Assembly (NCBI GenBank): GCA_002429385.1
Contig: DIZL01000005.1
Span: forward strand, 1-64,000
DNA from: Prolixibacteraceae bacterium UBA6029
Lineage (GTDB): Bacteria; Bacteroidota; Bacteroidia; Bacteroidales; Prolixibacteraceae
Direction of reading: 5' to 3'
DNA: 64,000 bases
Positions 8,540-17,825 of the stretch are shown piece by piece. A program made the position numbers and the translations under genes. Position 1 is the stretch's first letter; every line of letters starts with the position of its first letter. The notes below the pieces were generated by a model. It did no database searches, was not told the origin of the DNA, and was given only the letters and a program-made list of their open reading frames with translations.

Positions 8540-10939
8540 CTAATTTTCTGACGGAAACTCTGCCTCCAGTGCAGCATCTTCGCTTTCATCTTCCTCATAC
8601 ATTTCGACGATTGGCTCGGTAAATGCCTTGCTGACCAGACGTTTGTCGAGGCTAAGCAAGAGAGAGGGCAGGACCAGGATATTGAAGAACATGGCAATTA
8701 ACAGGGTAGTCGAGATCAGTATCCCCAGAGCCTGCGTGCCGCCAAATTCGGAAACAATGAATACACTGAATCCCAGTACCAGGACGATGCTGGTATAGAT
8801 CATGCTGAACCCTGCTTCACGAAGCGCGCTCAGGGCCGATTCCTTAATTGCCCCGTTGGTTGCCTTATATTCGTGCCGGTAGCGTGATAAGTACTGAATG
8901 GCATTGTCGACAGATATTCCGAGCGCGATACTGAATACAATGATGGTTGAGGGTTTGATGGGGATACCCGAAAAACCCATGATTGCAGCCGTAATGACCA
9001 ACGGAATGATGTTGGGGACCATCGAAACCAGGATCATGCGGAAGGATGAAAACAAAAAGGCCATGAGGATGGAAATCATGATGATCGCGATAAGTACACT
9101 TTCAAAGAGATTGCGGATCAGGAAGTTGGTTCCTTTGGCATAGACCACACTGTTCCCTGTGACTTTTACATTGAATTTGGACTTGTCAAAAATGGTGTTC
9201 ACCTGGGGGAGAATTTTAGCCATCAGTGAATCCATGTGTTTGGTTCCTACATCGGCCATCTGGAAACTGATCCGGGTAGTCTGTTTTGTGCTGTCGATGA
9301 ATGATTTGAGTAAATCGGTCCCGCTACCCCCTCCTTTAATGTTCTGCGGAATGTAGCTCAGGATAAAATTCTTTTCCATGGAACTGGGCAGGGAATATTT
9401 ACTGGAATCACCTCCAAAGTAGGCTTGCTTCGCAAACTTGAAGACTTCGATCAGAGAGAGTGGTCTTGAAAACTCAGGATATTGGTTAATTGTTTGTTGA
9501 AGCTTGTCGATCTTCTGTATGGTGGAGTAGTTCAGGACGCCATTTCTCTTTTTGGTATCCACTGATATCTCGAAAGGCATCACTCCGCCAAAATTGGATT
9601 CGAAGAATTTCAGGTCGATATATACCGGGTCGTCATGCCTGAAATCGTCTACAATTTTCCCCGAGGTCTTCATCATGCTCAGGCCGATAAAACCGATAAC
9701 AACAAGGGTACCTGCAATTCCATAGATCAGGTTCCGCCTGAAACTGATCAGGTAAATCACTTTGTCGAGTACAGCTCCAAAGAAATTATTGTCGAGGTGT
9801 TTGAGGTGCTTTTCGGAGGGGGGTGCAAGAAAGCTGAAAATAATGGGCAGCAGCACAATCGTAAGCACGTATAATATCATGATGTTGAGGGCGGTGATGA
9901 TGCCGAATTCGCGCAACAACTGATTGGGGATCATGATGAATGCAGCGAACCCCAGGGCCGTGGCCGCATTGGTCATGAGGGAGGCAAAACCGATGCGGTG
10001 AATGACCTGGGATAAGGCCCTCATTTTGTTCCCGTGACTCCGGTATTCCCAATGGTATTTATTCAGGATATAGATACAGTTTTCGATTACAATAATCACG
10101 ATCAGCGATGGAATAACCCCGGTCAGCATGGTGATCTGGTAATTAAAAAGCGCCTGGGTTCCCAACACCCAAAGGATGCTTACACCAACAATCAGCAGGG
10201 AACTTAGAACAACGCGGATAGATCTGAAGAACAGGAACAGGATAAATCCGGCGACAGCTATGCTTATTAACACGAACAGCAACAGTTCGTGTTTGATCTT
10301 TTGCATGGTAACCGTTCGGATGTAAGGCATTCCGGAGTAGTGGATTTCAACCTTGTTCTGGATACGGTAAGCTTCCACTGCCTTGATGATGTTGTCAACA
10401 AGGGCGATACGTCTTTTATCGTCCAGCTTGCGTTTATCAAGCGAAATAGTCATCAGGGTAGCCTGTGTTTTCGGGTTGTACAGCATTCCCTGGTAAAACT
10501 TCAGGCTAAGAATAAGGTTTTTCAGGCTATCGACCTGGGTCTGAGTGGTCGGTTTTTGTTTGACAACAGGCAGTATCCTGAACTGATGGGTTTGTTCATC
10601 TTTTACCAGGTTTACGGCCCTGGATATGTTTATCACTTCCAGAACACCATTTATGGAGTGAATCTGATTACCCAGATCAGTCCATGCATTGAACTGGTCA
10701 AGCTTAAAGATATCCGGGTTTCTGGTGCCGATTACAATCACATTACCATCCTCACCGAAAAGCTTCCGAAATTCAGTGTACTCAATGCGGGTACTGTCCT
10801 TTTCAGGCAATAAGGAGGTGTTTTCGTATGAAAGCCTGACATCTTTCCCTTTATAGGCCATAAAGGCAGTTGCCAGGGTAAGGATTACAATGAGTAAGGT
10901 TCGGTTTTTAAGGATGAAACGGGATATATATGTAAACAT
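8540..10939 (-). CDS. RND/MMPL-superfamily transporter
   Basis: A 799-residue inner-membrane transporter with the duplicated RND layout: one N-terminal helix (residues about 13-30), a large periplasmic loop, five helices (about 218-370), a sixth/seventh pair near 400-425, a second periplasmic loop, then five C-terminal helices (about 620-770) and an acidic cytoplasmic tail (EMYEEDESEDAALEAEF). Family members export lipids or hydrophobic compounds using the proton gradient; hopanoid/lipid-type MMPL exporters are the closest in size, whereas drug RND pumps are about 1,000 residues. There is no adaptor or TolC gene nearby, so a lipid role is more likely than multidrug efflux. A -7-like box (TATTTTTG, minus strand, 11001-11008) lies upstream. 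Confidence 0.85.
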   Translation of the reverse strand: MFTYISRFILKNRTLLIVILTLATAFMAYKGKDVRLSYENTSLLPEKDSTRIEYTEFRKLFGEDGNVIVIGTRNPDIFKLDQFNAWTDLGNQIHSINGVLEVINISRAVNLVKDEQTHQFRILPVVKQKPTTQTQVDSLKNLILSLKFYQGMLYNPKTQATLMTISLDKRKLDDKRRIALVDNIIKAVEAYRIQNKVEIHYSGMPYIRTVTMQKIKHELLLFVLISIAVAGFILFLFFRSIRVVLSSLLIVGVSILWVLGTQALFNYQITMLTGVIPSLIVIIVIENCIYILNKYHWEYRSHGNKMRALSQVIHRIGFASLMTNAATALGFAAFIMIPNQLLREFGIITALNIMILYVLTIVLLPIIFSFLAPPSEKHLKHLDNNFFGAVLDKVIYLISFRRNLIYGIAGTLVVIGFIGLSMMKTSGKIVDDFRHDDPVYIDLKFFESNFGGVMPFEISVDTKKRNGVLNYSTIQKIDKLQQTINQYPEFSRPLSLIEVFKFAKQAYFGGDSSKYSLPSSMEKNFILSYIPQNIKGGGSGTDLLKSFIDSTKQTTRISFQMADVGTKHMDSLMAKILPQVNTIFDKSKFNVKVTGNSVVYAKGTNFLIRNLFESVLIAIIMISILMAFLFSSFRMILVSMVPNIIPLVITAAIMGFSGIPIKPSTIIVFSIALGISVDNAIQYLSRYRHEYKATNGAIKESALSALREAGFSMIYTSIVLVLGFSVFIVSEFGGTQALGILISTTLLIAMFFNILVLPSLLLSLDKRLVSKAFTEPIVEMYEEDESEDAALEAEFPSEN

Positions 10940-11034
10940 TCGTCTTGTAATAAGTATCTATATCTGTATGAGGATAGTTGCTGATGATTTTTTGATTGTG
11001 CAAAAATAGTTATTTAGAAATAAAAAAAGAATCA

Positions 11035-12045
11035 TTACTTTTCCTGTTCAATGATCATCTTTTTCAATCCGTCGGAGAAGAATACCTCGTACCCGCCTTT
11101 CGGATTGGTGTAAACAAAATAGACTTCAATGCCGGGAAGTTTATGCAATAATTCCTTGCTTTTATCCACTCCCAGGACCATGAACGTTGTGGCATATGCA
11201 TCTGCAGTGATACAATCGTCGCAGATCACTGAAGCGCTAAGCAAGGTGTTACGGGCCGGAAATCCGGTCTTTGGATCAATGGTATGGGAATATTTCACAC
11301 CGTTCTCCACGTAAAATGCACGGTAATTGCCCGAGGTTGAAAGCGATTTGTCGTTGATCCCGATAATAGCCTGAAGTTTCTCTCCTGGCGCAGAGTTGTC
11401 CTCTGAGGGTTTATCTATACCCACATGCCAGTAATTATCTTTTGCGTTGGTTCCCTTACCCCGCACTTCTCCACCGATCTCAACCAGGTAATTCCGTATG
11501 CCCTTGCTTTTGAAGAAGTCACAGACCACATCGGTCGAATAACCCTGGGCAAGGGCATTGACATCGAGTTTGATTCCGGGGTTTTTCTTGATGACTTTGC
11601 GTTTTTCGAGTTTGACTTTTTCCATGCCTACAAACTGGAGAAGACTATCGATATAGGCGGTGTCGTGCTTCAATTTCGGACTGCTGCCAAAACCCCAGGC
11701 ATTAACGACAGGTCCAACGGTAATGTCGAAGGCTCCCCCGGAAGTGGCATTCACTTCTGCCGACTTCTTAAATACGTCAATAAACCAATCATCGGCCTCA
11801 ACAGTGGGATCGTTGTTGTTAATCCTCGAAATGATCGACGTTGAATCGTATATTGAGCAAGATTTATTAAAAGCTTTCAGGATTGAATCGATGGCCTGGC
11901 TGTAATCGACACCATTCGAGTTTTCGTAAGTAATATGGTAGGTCGTACCCTGGGCAAATCCTGATATTTTTACATATTCGCTTTTTTTGGTTGCGCAAGC
12001 AGTAACCAGCATTAAGACGATCAGAGGTAATACGATGAATTTCAT
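11035..12045 (-). CDS. apbE: FAD:protein FMN transferase (ApbE), lipoprotein
   Basis: Transfers FMN from FAD to threonine residues of periplasm-facing flavoproteins such as the NqrB/NqrC and RnfG/RnfD subunits. The 336-residue protein starts with a lipoprotein signal ending in the lipobox VTAC (Cys 17), so it is tethered in the envelope. Family motifs are present in order: FDITVGPVVNAWGFG, KLDVNALAQGYSTDVV, LVEIGGEVRGKG, SHTIDPKTGFPA and a C-terminal metal/FAD-binding ADAYATTFMVLG. The length is normal. No Nqr or Rnf genes are in this window, so the partner lies elsewhere. It is convergent with nothing and divergent from the DUF6263 gene downstream on the plus strand. Confidence 0.93.
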   Translation of the reverse strand: MKFIVLPLIVLMLVTACATKKSEYVKISGFAQGTTYHITYENSNGVDYSQAIDSILKAFNKSCSIYDSTSIISRINNNDPTVEADDWFIDVFKKSAEVNATSGGAFDITVGPVVNAWGFGSSPKLKHDTAYIDSLLQFVGMEKVKLEKRKVIKKNPGIKLDVNALAQGYSTDVVCDFFKSKGIRNYLVEIGGEVRGKGTNAKDNYWHVGIDKPSEDNSAPGEKLQAIIGINDKSLSTSGNYRAFYVENGVKYSHTIDPKTGFPARNTLLSASVICDDCITADAYATTFMVLGVDKSKELLHKLPGIEVYFVYTNPKGGYEVFFSDGLKKMIIEQEK

Positions 12046-12176
12046 GATGTTTATATTTGTAAGTCTGTTTAAAACATGATATTTGAATTGTGTAAAAGTA
12101 AAACTAATAATTTACTAAATTGCCGGCCTGTTTTGGGAATGAGGTGATAATTTCAAATGAATTAAAATTAGACTGT

Positions 12177-13073
12177 ATGAAGTATCTTTTCAGATCATTA
12201 GCTGTGTTAATTTTTCTATTGGCCGCTACAGCCCCTAGCCTGTATGCAAAAAAAACAGAAGTCAGGCTCCTTCTGAAAAAAGGGCAAAAGTTCGAATATG
12301 TGGTTTCGGGTTTGTTGAGAGCTGAAAAAGAACTTGGAGATAAGCCCATGGTAATTGAACAGAAAATGGAACTGACCATAGATCAGGTCGTGCTGGACAA
12401 ACTTCGGAACGGGAATTATTTGATTCAGGCCGACTATAAGCGATTTACACTTGAACTGAATTCCGGGGAAAAAATTCAAAATTATGATTCAAATTTATCG
12501 AACAACCAACCTTGGTTTGATAAACTATTGGGTGGATTGACCAAATTAAGCCTTAAATATGAAGTCTCTCCTTTGGGTGTCGTCAGTAATCTGAAGGGTT
12601 TTGAAGAAATCATGAAAAATAAGTACCAGCATGAAGAAATTGTCAATTTCATCAAACAATTTGGCACTGACCGGATTATTTCACAGCTGTACAATTATAT
12701 TCCAAAAATGAAAGTTGAACCGGGAGATCAATGGAAGAGGATCGGTACTTTGCCTGAAATGAACAATCAGCTCTATGATATTAATTTTACCTTAACTGAA
12801 ATTACTGCTGAAAACTGCAAGATTGATTTACAGGCGACTTTTAAATATAATTCGGATAAGAAAATCATTCAGAATGGCAAGAGTCTGAGGGTTGAAGTAA
12901 AAGGGGTTCAGAAAGGGAACATTATTGTGGATTCAAAAAATAACATGCCCTTATTGTCAACGATAAATCAGGGAACAGAAATGCTTGTATATTCAAAGGA
13001 TACCATTACCAATTTCGAAGAAGTTTCGCAAATGAAGATGTCATTCAAAACCACCACCAGGCTGGTTAAATAA
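12177..13073 (+). CDS. DUF6263-like secreted protein
   Basis: A 298-residue exported protein of unknown function. The ATG at 12177 (MKYLFRSLAVLIFLLAATAP) is chosen over the open frame from 12120 because it begins a signal peptide ending near SLYA. The mature part has the pattern of the Bacteroidota DUF6263 family: LLLKKGQKFEYVVS near the start, VEPGDQWKR in the middle (GDxW motif) and a beta-rich C-terminus ending in KTTTRLVK. No catalytic motif is visible. It is divergent from apbE and ends in a strong terminator, so it is probably monocistronic. Family assignment is moderate. Confidence 0.65.
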   Translation: MKYLFRSLAVLIFLLAATAPSLYAKKTEVRLLLKKGQKFEYVVSGLLRAEKELGDKPMVIEQKMELTIDQVVLDKLRNGNYLIQADYKRFTLELNSGEKIQNYDSNLSNNQPWFDKLLGGLTKLSLKYEVSPLGVVSNLKGFEEIMKNKYQHEEIVNFIKQFGTDRIISQLYNYIPKMKVEPGDQWKRIGTLPEMNNQLYDINFTLTEITAENCKIDLQATFKYNSDKKIIQNGKSLRVEVKGVQKGNIIVDSKNNMPLLSTINQGTEMLVYSKDTITNFEEVSQMKMSFKTTTRLVK

Positions 13074-13088
13074 ATAATGCTTCAATTG

Positions 13089-13127
13089 AATCCGGAAAGA
13101 CTTACTGTAAGGCTTTCCGGATTTTTT
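13089..13127 (+). terminator. Rho-independent terminator after the DUF6263 gene
   Basis: The arm AATCCGGAAAGACTTAC (13089-13105) is followed by its near-complement GTAAGGCTTTCCGGATT (13107-13123) and a run of six T, 16 bases after the stop codon at 13073. Confidence 0.9.
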
Positions 13128-13231
13128 ATGCCCAGGAAAAGACTTCCTTCAATTTGTCAGGATTCAGTAACAATCTCAAAATGATTTAGTAAATTTGAAT
13201 ATGATTAACCTGTGAAATCCACTTGAAGCAA

Positions 13232-13759
13232 ATGAACAGGGCATTTAATTTCAAACGTCTAATTGTAGTTGTTGTTTTAATCGTTCTGATGACTGTAATT
13301 GCCTCACTTACCATTGGGAGAGACATCTATGAAAGCAACGAAAAGAGCATGCTTTCCTTTGCTATTGTTAATTTTTCGGGCTATTTGTTCTTCTTCCTGA
13401 TCATGCCAGTTGAACTTCCGTTCATTTATTACCTCCGTACAGGCTATGATCCGTTGATACTTAATATGGTGGCCCTTGGGACGGCCATGTCGGCTCAGGT
13501 TATTGATTACCTGATCGGTTATTTCTTTAGTAAGGGAATCATTGACCAGATGATCGGACGAAGACGCTATGAAAAGGCGGAAACTGAAATCAGAAAGTAT
13601 GGCAACATGACCTTGTTCCTGTTTAATTTCCTCCCTTTTTCCTCTCCTGTTATCTCACTTGCTGCCGGAATGTTGAAATACCGGGCTAAAGAAGCCGTTT
13701 TTTTCAGCCTCGCTGGGTTGATCTGCCGGTATATGTTGCTGACACTGATTTTTCATTAA
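13232..13759 (+). CDS. Small DedA/VTT-like membrane protein
   Basis: A 175-residue membrane protein. The ATG at 13232 (MNRAFNFKRL) is preferred over the in-frame TTG at 13223. Hydrophobic segments lie at about residues 9-30, 42-70, 75-105 and 130-172. The central acidic/prolyl part (MPVELPFIYYLRTGYDP), the GxxxGxxIDYxIGYFF stretch and the FLPFSSPVISLAAGMLKY motif match SNARE-associated (VTT/DedA/YqaA) proteins, which flip or transport lipids and help maintain the membrane potential. It is shorter than a typical DedA (about 200 residues) but appears intact. Its stop is 5 bases from the stop of convergent pyrF. Confidence 0.65.
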   Translation: MNRAFNFKRLIVVVVLIVLMTVIASLTIGRDIYESNEKSMLSFAIVNFSGYLFFFLIMPVELPFIYYLRTGYDPLILNMVALGTAMSAQVIDYLIGYFFSKGIIDQMIGRRRYEKAETEIRKYGNMTLFLFNFLPFSSPVISLAAGMLKYRAKEAVFFSLAGLICRYMLLTLIFH

Positions 13760-13764
13760 GCCTT

Positions 13765-14598
13765 CTACAGCAAATCAGCTTCCAGTAGCAATTCTTCCAT
13801 TTCAAGCTGAACATTGATTGCCTCATTTCGGGCCTTTTCGGCAAAGTCTTCACCATCCGAAGCGTAAATAATCTGGCGTGATGAATTGACCAGCAAGCCG
13901 CACTTATCATTCATGCCATATTTGGCGACCTCTTCCAGACTTCCGCCCTGAGCGCCAACACCGGGAACCAAAAGGAAATGATCGGGAACCAGTTCACGGA
14001 TCTCTTCGAGTTTCTCAGCTTTGGTGGCGCCTACCACATACATCATGTTATCGGTTGTACCCCATGTCTGTGAGGTTTTCAGAACTGTTTCAAAAAGCTG
14101 TTCTCCGGTATCGGCATCTTTCAGGAATTGAAAATCGGCTGCTCCCTTGTTCGAAGTCAGTGCCAGAACGATGACCCAACGATCGAGGTAGGTCATGAAT
14201 GGTTTAATCGAGTCTTCGCCCATGTATGGAGCAACAGTTACAGCATCAAAATCCATGTGGTCGAAGAATGCCCGTGCATAAAGGTTTGAGGTATTACCTA
14301 TATCACCCCGTTTGGCATCGGCAATGATGAACAGATCAGGATATTTATCGCGGATATAACGCACCGTTTTCTCAAGACTGATCCAACCTGCAACTCCCTG
14401 GCTTTCGTAAAAGGCAAGGTTGGGCTTATATGCTACGCAAAGATCGTAGGTAGCATCAATAATCTCTTTGTTGAATGCAAAAATCGGATCACTAGTTTCG
14501 TTCAGGAAACGTGGAATCTTGAGGATATCTGTATCCAGTCCGATGCACAAAAAGCTGCGTTTCAGTTTGATCTGTTCAAAAAGTTGATCTCTGTTCAT
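13765..14598 (-). CDS. pyrF: Orotidine 5'-phosphate decarboxylase, subfamily 2
   Basis: Catalyses the last step of UMP synthesis, decarboxylating OMP. The 277-residue length and sequence fit the longer PyrF subfamily 2 found in Bacteroidota. Visible motifs: [12 protein letters not shown] at the N-terminus, [12 protein letters not shown], the catalytic [11 protein letters not shown] (Lys and both Asp present) and [10 protein letters not shown] for phosphate binding. It lies 11 bases downstream of the HEPN gene on the same strand and is likely the last gene of the purM-prfA-(MNT-HEPN)-pyrF run. I recall purM, prfA and pyrF as neighbours in many Bacteroidota, so the two small genes look like an insertion. 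Confidence 0.95.
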   Translation of the reverse strand: MNRDQLFEQIKLKRSFLCIGLDTDILKIPRFLNETSDPIFAFNKEIIDATYDLCVAYKPNLAFYESQGVAGWISLEKTVRYIRDKYPDLFIIADAKRGDIGNTSNLYARAFFDHMDFDAVTVAPYMGEDSIKPFMTYLDRWVIVLALTSNKGAADFQFLKDADTGEQLFETVLKTSQTWGTTDNMMYVVGATKAEKLEEIRELVPDHFLLVPGVGAQGGSLEEVAKYGMNDKCGLLVNSSRQIIYASDGEDFAEKARNEAINVQLEMEELLLEADLL

Positions 14599-14609
14599 TC
14601 TTATTACAA

Positions 14610-15014
14610 TTACTCTTGATAAATTATTTTGTATACTTCTGTGGCCATATCCGAAAGAAGAAAAAACATATCTTTAATGTTTTCAAGTTCTTCGTGCATA
14701 ATGGCATATCTTCCTTCAACGGCATAATCATTTAATTCTATCAATAGCTCTCTATTGGTATCTAAAACAATGCCATTATCGGTTATAAGGGTGAGGAGGG
14801 TTTCAAGATCGTGTATTCTGGGATAAGCGATATGATTTTTTGACAAAACCGCTTTCATCAATTTTTCAGCACCCTGCTGAAGGTGAAAGCAAATAACTTC
14901 AAGGTCAAGTCCCGAATTGCCTTTCATTAATCTGTCATACAAAACATTGGAAGCCGATAAGTCTGCTTTTGCTTTGATGAAGAGTATTTCATATTGGTTT
15001 AAGAAACTGGCCAT
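14610..15014 (-). CDS. HEPN-domain protein, probable toxin of a HEPN/MNT pair
   Basis: A 134-residue, largely helical HEPN protein. The hallmark RX4H motif is present (Arg 102 and His 107 in GRYAIMHE), which forms the RNase site in HEPN toxins, and the N-terminal helix pair ([15 protein letters not shown], the QQxxEK pattern) is also typical. Its first 16 bases overlap the 3' end of the nucleotidyltransferase gene, so the two are translationally coupled. In characterised HEPN/MNT modules the MNT partner inactivates the HEPN RNase by adding AMP or oligo-AMP to a tyrosine next to the motif; here Tyr 103 lies directly inside RX4H. The pair sits between prfA and pyrF. Confidence 0.85.
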   Translation of the reverse strand: MASFLNQYEILFIKAKADLSASNVLYDRLMKGNSGLDLEVICFHLQQGAEKLMKAVLSKNHIAYPRIHDLETLLTLITDNGIVLDTNRELLIELNDYAVEGRYAIMHEELENIKDMFFLLSDMATEVYKIIYQE

Positions 15015-15319
15015 AAAAGTTTCCCTTTTTTTTCAATATCCATAAAGACAGAACCATATTGCGTTTTGTAGAATTCGTATTCTTCGATGCTGGAAACAAG
15101 TATATCCTTTGCAATCAATAATCCTTTTAATCTTTCCCTTATTTCTTTCTTCTCTTTCGATTTGGATATTACTTCTTTCTTAATAACACAAATATCTAAA
15201 TCGCTATCTCCATTTGGATTTCCGTAAGCGTAACTCCCAAAAAGTATGATTCTAAGTGGATTGATAGGCATTAGTTTTTCAACTATCGTTGCTTCCAATG
15301 ACTGATAATTATTTGCCAT
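14999..15319 (-). CDS. Minimal nucleotidyltransferase (MNT), antitoxin partner of HEPN
   Basis: A 106-residue nucleotidyltransferase of the DNA-polymerase-beta fold. The ATG at 15319 (MANNYQSLEA) is preferred over a TTG three codons upstream. The active-site signature GSYAYGNPNGDSDLDICVI (Gly 28-Ser 29, Asp 40, Asp 42) is complete, so it should be catalytically competent. The expected role is AMPylation and neutralisation of the HEPN toxin encoded immediately downstream with a 16-base overlap. MNT precedes HEPN, as in many characterised pairs. It is carried between prfA and pyrF and would be read by transcription of that cluster; no separate promoter is evident. Confidence 0.85.
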   Translation of the reverse strand: MANNYQSLEATIVEKLMPINPLRIILFGSYAYGNPNGDSDLDICVIKKEVISKSKEKKEIRERLKGLLIAKDILVSSIEEYEFYKTQYGSVFMDIEKKGKLLWPVS

Positions 15320-15391
15320 AATCTGCAATATTTGTATTTACTCAAAGATATACAAAATTAACCCGTAACTCGCATCTCTAGAACCGGATCA

Positions 15392-16477
15392 TTAAATCTC
15401 TGCTTCCTTCAACCGTTCTGCATTTTCTTCTACCTGAAGTTTGTCTATGATTTCATCCAGATCTCCGCCTATTACCGCCTGAAGATTATAGATGGTCAGA
15501 TTGATGCGATGATCGGTGATTCGCCCCTGTGGCCAGTTGTAGGTGCGTATCTTGGCTGAACGGTCGCCGGTTGATACCATAGTTTTACGTTTCGAGGCAA
15601 TGACGTCCAGGTATTTCTGATGTTCCTGGTTGTAAATACGGGTACGCAATTCGATCATCGCTTTTGCGAGGTTCTTGATCTGCGATTTCTGATCCTGACA
15701 GGTTACCACAATTCCGGTAGGAATATGAGTCAGACGGATAGCGGAATAGGTCGTATTCACCGATTGTCCGCCTGGGCCTGAAGAGCAATAAGTATCTTTG
15801 CGGATATCACTATCACGCAGATCGATGTCGAATTCTTCGGCTTCAGGCAAAACAGCAACTGTAGCTGCCGAAGTATGCACACGCCCCTGAGTTTCGGTCT
15901 GTGGCACACGCTGTACGCGATGCACTCCCGATTCGTATTTCATGATTCCATAAACACCTTCGCCGGAAATGGTTGCGACAATTTCCTTGAACCCTCCTGA
16001 GGTCCCTTCGCTGGTATTAGTCACTTCCAGTCTCCAGCCTCTGCGTTCACAGAATTTGGTATACATGCGGAACAGATCGCCTGCAAATATACTGGCTTCG
16101 TCACCACCGGTACCTGCACGGATTTCAAGGATGGCATTTTTACCATCCTCAGGATCGGCCGGAATGAGTAGTAACTTGATATTCTGTTCCTTTTCAGGAA
16201 TTAAGGCTTCCGAACTTTCAATTTCCTCACGTGCCATTTCACGTAAATCTTCATCCGATTCCTCTGCCAGAATTTGTTTGCCTGATTCAATGTTGTCGAT
16301 CATTGCCTTATATTCCTTGAAAGCATTGACCAACAGTTCAAGTCGTTTATATTCCTGGTTTAATTTGACGTAACGTTTCATGTCGCCCATCACGGACGGA
16401 TCGGTAATTTGCTGTCCCACTTCATCGAACCGATATCTGATCGATTCGTATTTCTCAAATAATGAATAGTCTGCCAT
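15392..16477 (-). CDS. prfA: Peptide chain release factor 1
   Basis: Releases finished proteins at UAA and UAG codons. The 361-residue length is standard for RF1. The catalytic GGQ motif is present (GPGGQSVNTTYSAIRLTH, Gln about 238), preceded by the RF1-type region SGVHRVQRVPQTETQGRVHT and followed by KIRTYNWPQGRITDHRI. It is RF1 and not RF2 because there is no programmed frameshift and the pre-GGQ part has the RF1 pattern. The gene lies 69 bases downstream of purM and 72 bases upstream of the MNT gene, all on the minus strand. Confidence 0.96.
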   Translation of the reverse strand: MADYSLFEKYESIRYRFDEVGQQITDPSVMGDMKRYVKLNQEYKRLELLVNAFKEYKAMIDNIESGKQILAEESDEDLREMAREEIESSEALIPEKEQNIKLLLIPADPEDGKNAILEIRAGTGGDEASIFAGDLFRMYTKFCERRGWRLEVTNTSEGTSGGFKEIVATISGEGVYGIMKYESGVHRVQRVPQTETQGRVHTSAATVAVLPEAEEFDIDLRDSDIRKDTYCSSGPGGQSVNTTYSAIRLTHIPTGIVVTCQDQKSQIKNLAKAMIELRTRIYNQEHQKYLDVIASKRKTMVSTGDRSAKIRTYNWPQGRITDHRINLTIYNLQAVIGGDLDEIIDKLQVEENAERLKEAEI

Positions 16478-16546
16478 ATAATAATATGATGATAGAATTT
16501 AGAAAAAAGATATTAGACCAATGCCTGGGTATTCCGCAGAGTGTAG

Positions 16547-17716
16547 CTAATACTCAAACTCTCCGAACTGAGACTTGATGGTGAGTTTTTTACCTTCAAA
16601 AGCATCAACATGTCCAACAATGCGGGCTTCAATATTGTATTTTGCTGAAATGGCTATGACCTGATCGGCATATTCCGGTGCGAGATAAACCTCGAAACGG
16701 TGACCCATGTTGAAAACCTTATACATTTCCTGCCAGCTTGTTCCCGATTCTTCCTGAATCATTTTAAACAAGGGAGGAACATCGAACAGATTGTCTTTGA
16801 TAATGTGAACGTTGTCCACAAAATGCAATACTTTGGTTTGTGCACCACCTGAACAATGAATTAATCCATGAATATGATTCCTGATTGCCTCCAGTAAATC
16901 TTTAACTACGGGTGCATAAGTGCGGGTAGGAGAGAGCACCAGTTTCCCTGTATCCAGACCAACAGAAGAAATGTCTTCAGTAAGTTTCTTTGTTCCTGAA
17001 TATACCAGATCTGCAGGTATTTCAGGATCAAAACTCTCCGGGTATTTCTGTGCCAGATAATTGGCAAATACATCATGACGTGCAGATGTCAAGCCGTTAC
17101 TTCCCATGCCGCCGTTGTATTCTTTCTCGTAAGAAGCCTGTCCAAATGAGGCAAGTCCAACGATCACATCGCCAGCCTGAATGTTATCTGCCGATATCAC
17201 ATCTTTGCGTTTCATACGGCAGGTTACTGTTGAATCTACAATGATGGTGCGAACCACATCGCCTACATCGGCAGTTTCACCTCCGGTTGGATAAATGTTG
17301 ACCCCCATTTCGCGGAGATCGGCACACAATTCTTCTGTACCATTGATGATGGCAGCAATGACTTCTCCGGAAATCTTATTTTTATTACGGCCAATGGTTG
17401 ATGAAAGCAGGATATTATCGGTTGCACCCACACAAAGCAGGTCGTCCAGGTTCATGATAATGGCGTCCTGTGCAATGCCTTTCCAGACTGAGATATCGCC
17501 TGTTTCTTTCCAGTAAAGGTAAGCAAGCGATGATTTGGTGCCAGCCCCATCAGCATGCATAATGTTGCACCAATCCGCATCACCACCTAAAATATCGGGG
17601 ATGATCTTGCAAAATGCTTTGGGATACAATCCTTTGTCGATATTCTGGATAGCATTGTGAACGTCTTCTTTCGAAGCCGATACACCACGAGCCATATACC
17701 TGTTTACTGCTGACAT
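16547..17716 (-). CDS. purM: Phosphoribosylformylglycinamidine cyclo-ligase (AIR synthase)
   Basis: ATP-dependent ring closure giving aminoimidazole ribotide in purine synthesis. The 389-residue protein is the Bacteroidota-type PurM. Visible motifs: the N-terminal MSAVNRYMARGVSASKEDVH, the substrate/ATP loop MHADGAGTKSSLAYLYW, the metal-binding DAIIMNLDDLLCVGA, and YPTGGETADVGDVV. The C-terminal AIRS domain contains HCSGGAQTKVLHF. A -7-like box (TACCTTTG on the minus strand, 17749-17756) lies 33 bases upstream of the ATG with no obvious -33 box. It is the first gene of the leftward purM-prfA cluster. Confidence 0.95.
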   Translation of the reverse strand: MSAVNRYMARGVSASKEDVHNAIQNIDKGLYPKAFCKIIPDILGGDADWCNIMHADGAGTKSSLAYLYWKETGDISVWKGIAQDAIIMNLDDLLCVGATDNILLSSTIGRNKNKISGEVIAAIINGTEELCADLREMGVNIYPTGGETADVGDVVRTIIVDSTVTCRMKRKDVISADNIQAGDVIVGLASFGQASYEKEYNGGMGSNGLTSARHDVFANYLAQKYPESFDPEIPADLVYSGTKKLTEDISSVGLDTGKLVLSPTRTYAPVVKDLLEAIRNHIHGLIHCSGGAQTKVLHFVDNVHIIKDNLFDVPPLFKMIQEESGTSWQEMYKVFNMGHRFEVYLAPEYADQVIAISAKYNIEARIVGHVDAFEGKKLTIKSQFGEFEY

Positions 17717-17792
17717 ACAATCTGAATTACCTGATCAATTTCAGGGGGCAAAGGTAATACTTTTAGGGAAATAATTTAGAGGGTGGTTTTAT

Positions 17793-17825
17793 AGACCTGA
17801 CAGGTTTTCAAAACCTGACAGGTCT
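17793..17825. repeat. Short CCTGACAGG palindromic repeat inside a toxin remnant
   Basis: AGACCTGACAGGTTTT (17793-17808) and AAAACCTGACAGGTCT (17810-17825) form a hairpin with one internal mismatch. Nearly the same hairpin word occurs at 54648-54680 after gcvP, and shorter TCCTGACAGGA words appear near 24235 and 28415. This looks like a small dispersed repeat that can also act as a terminator. Here it replaces the downstream part of a ParE-like toxin gene. Confidence 0.7.
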
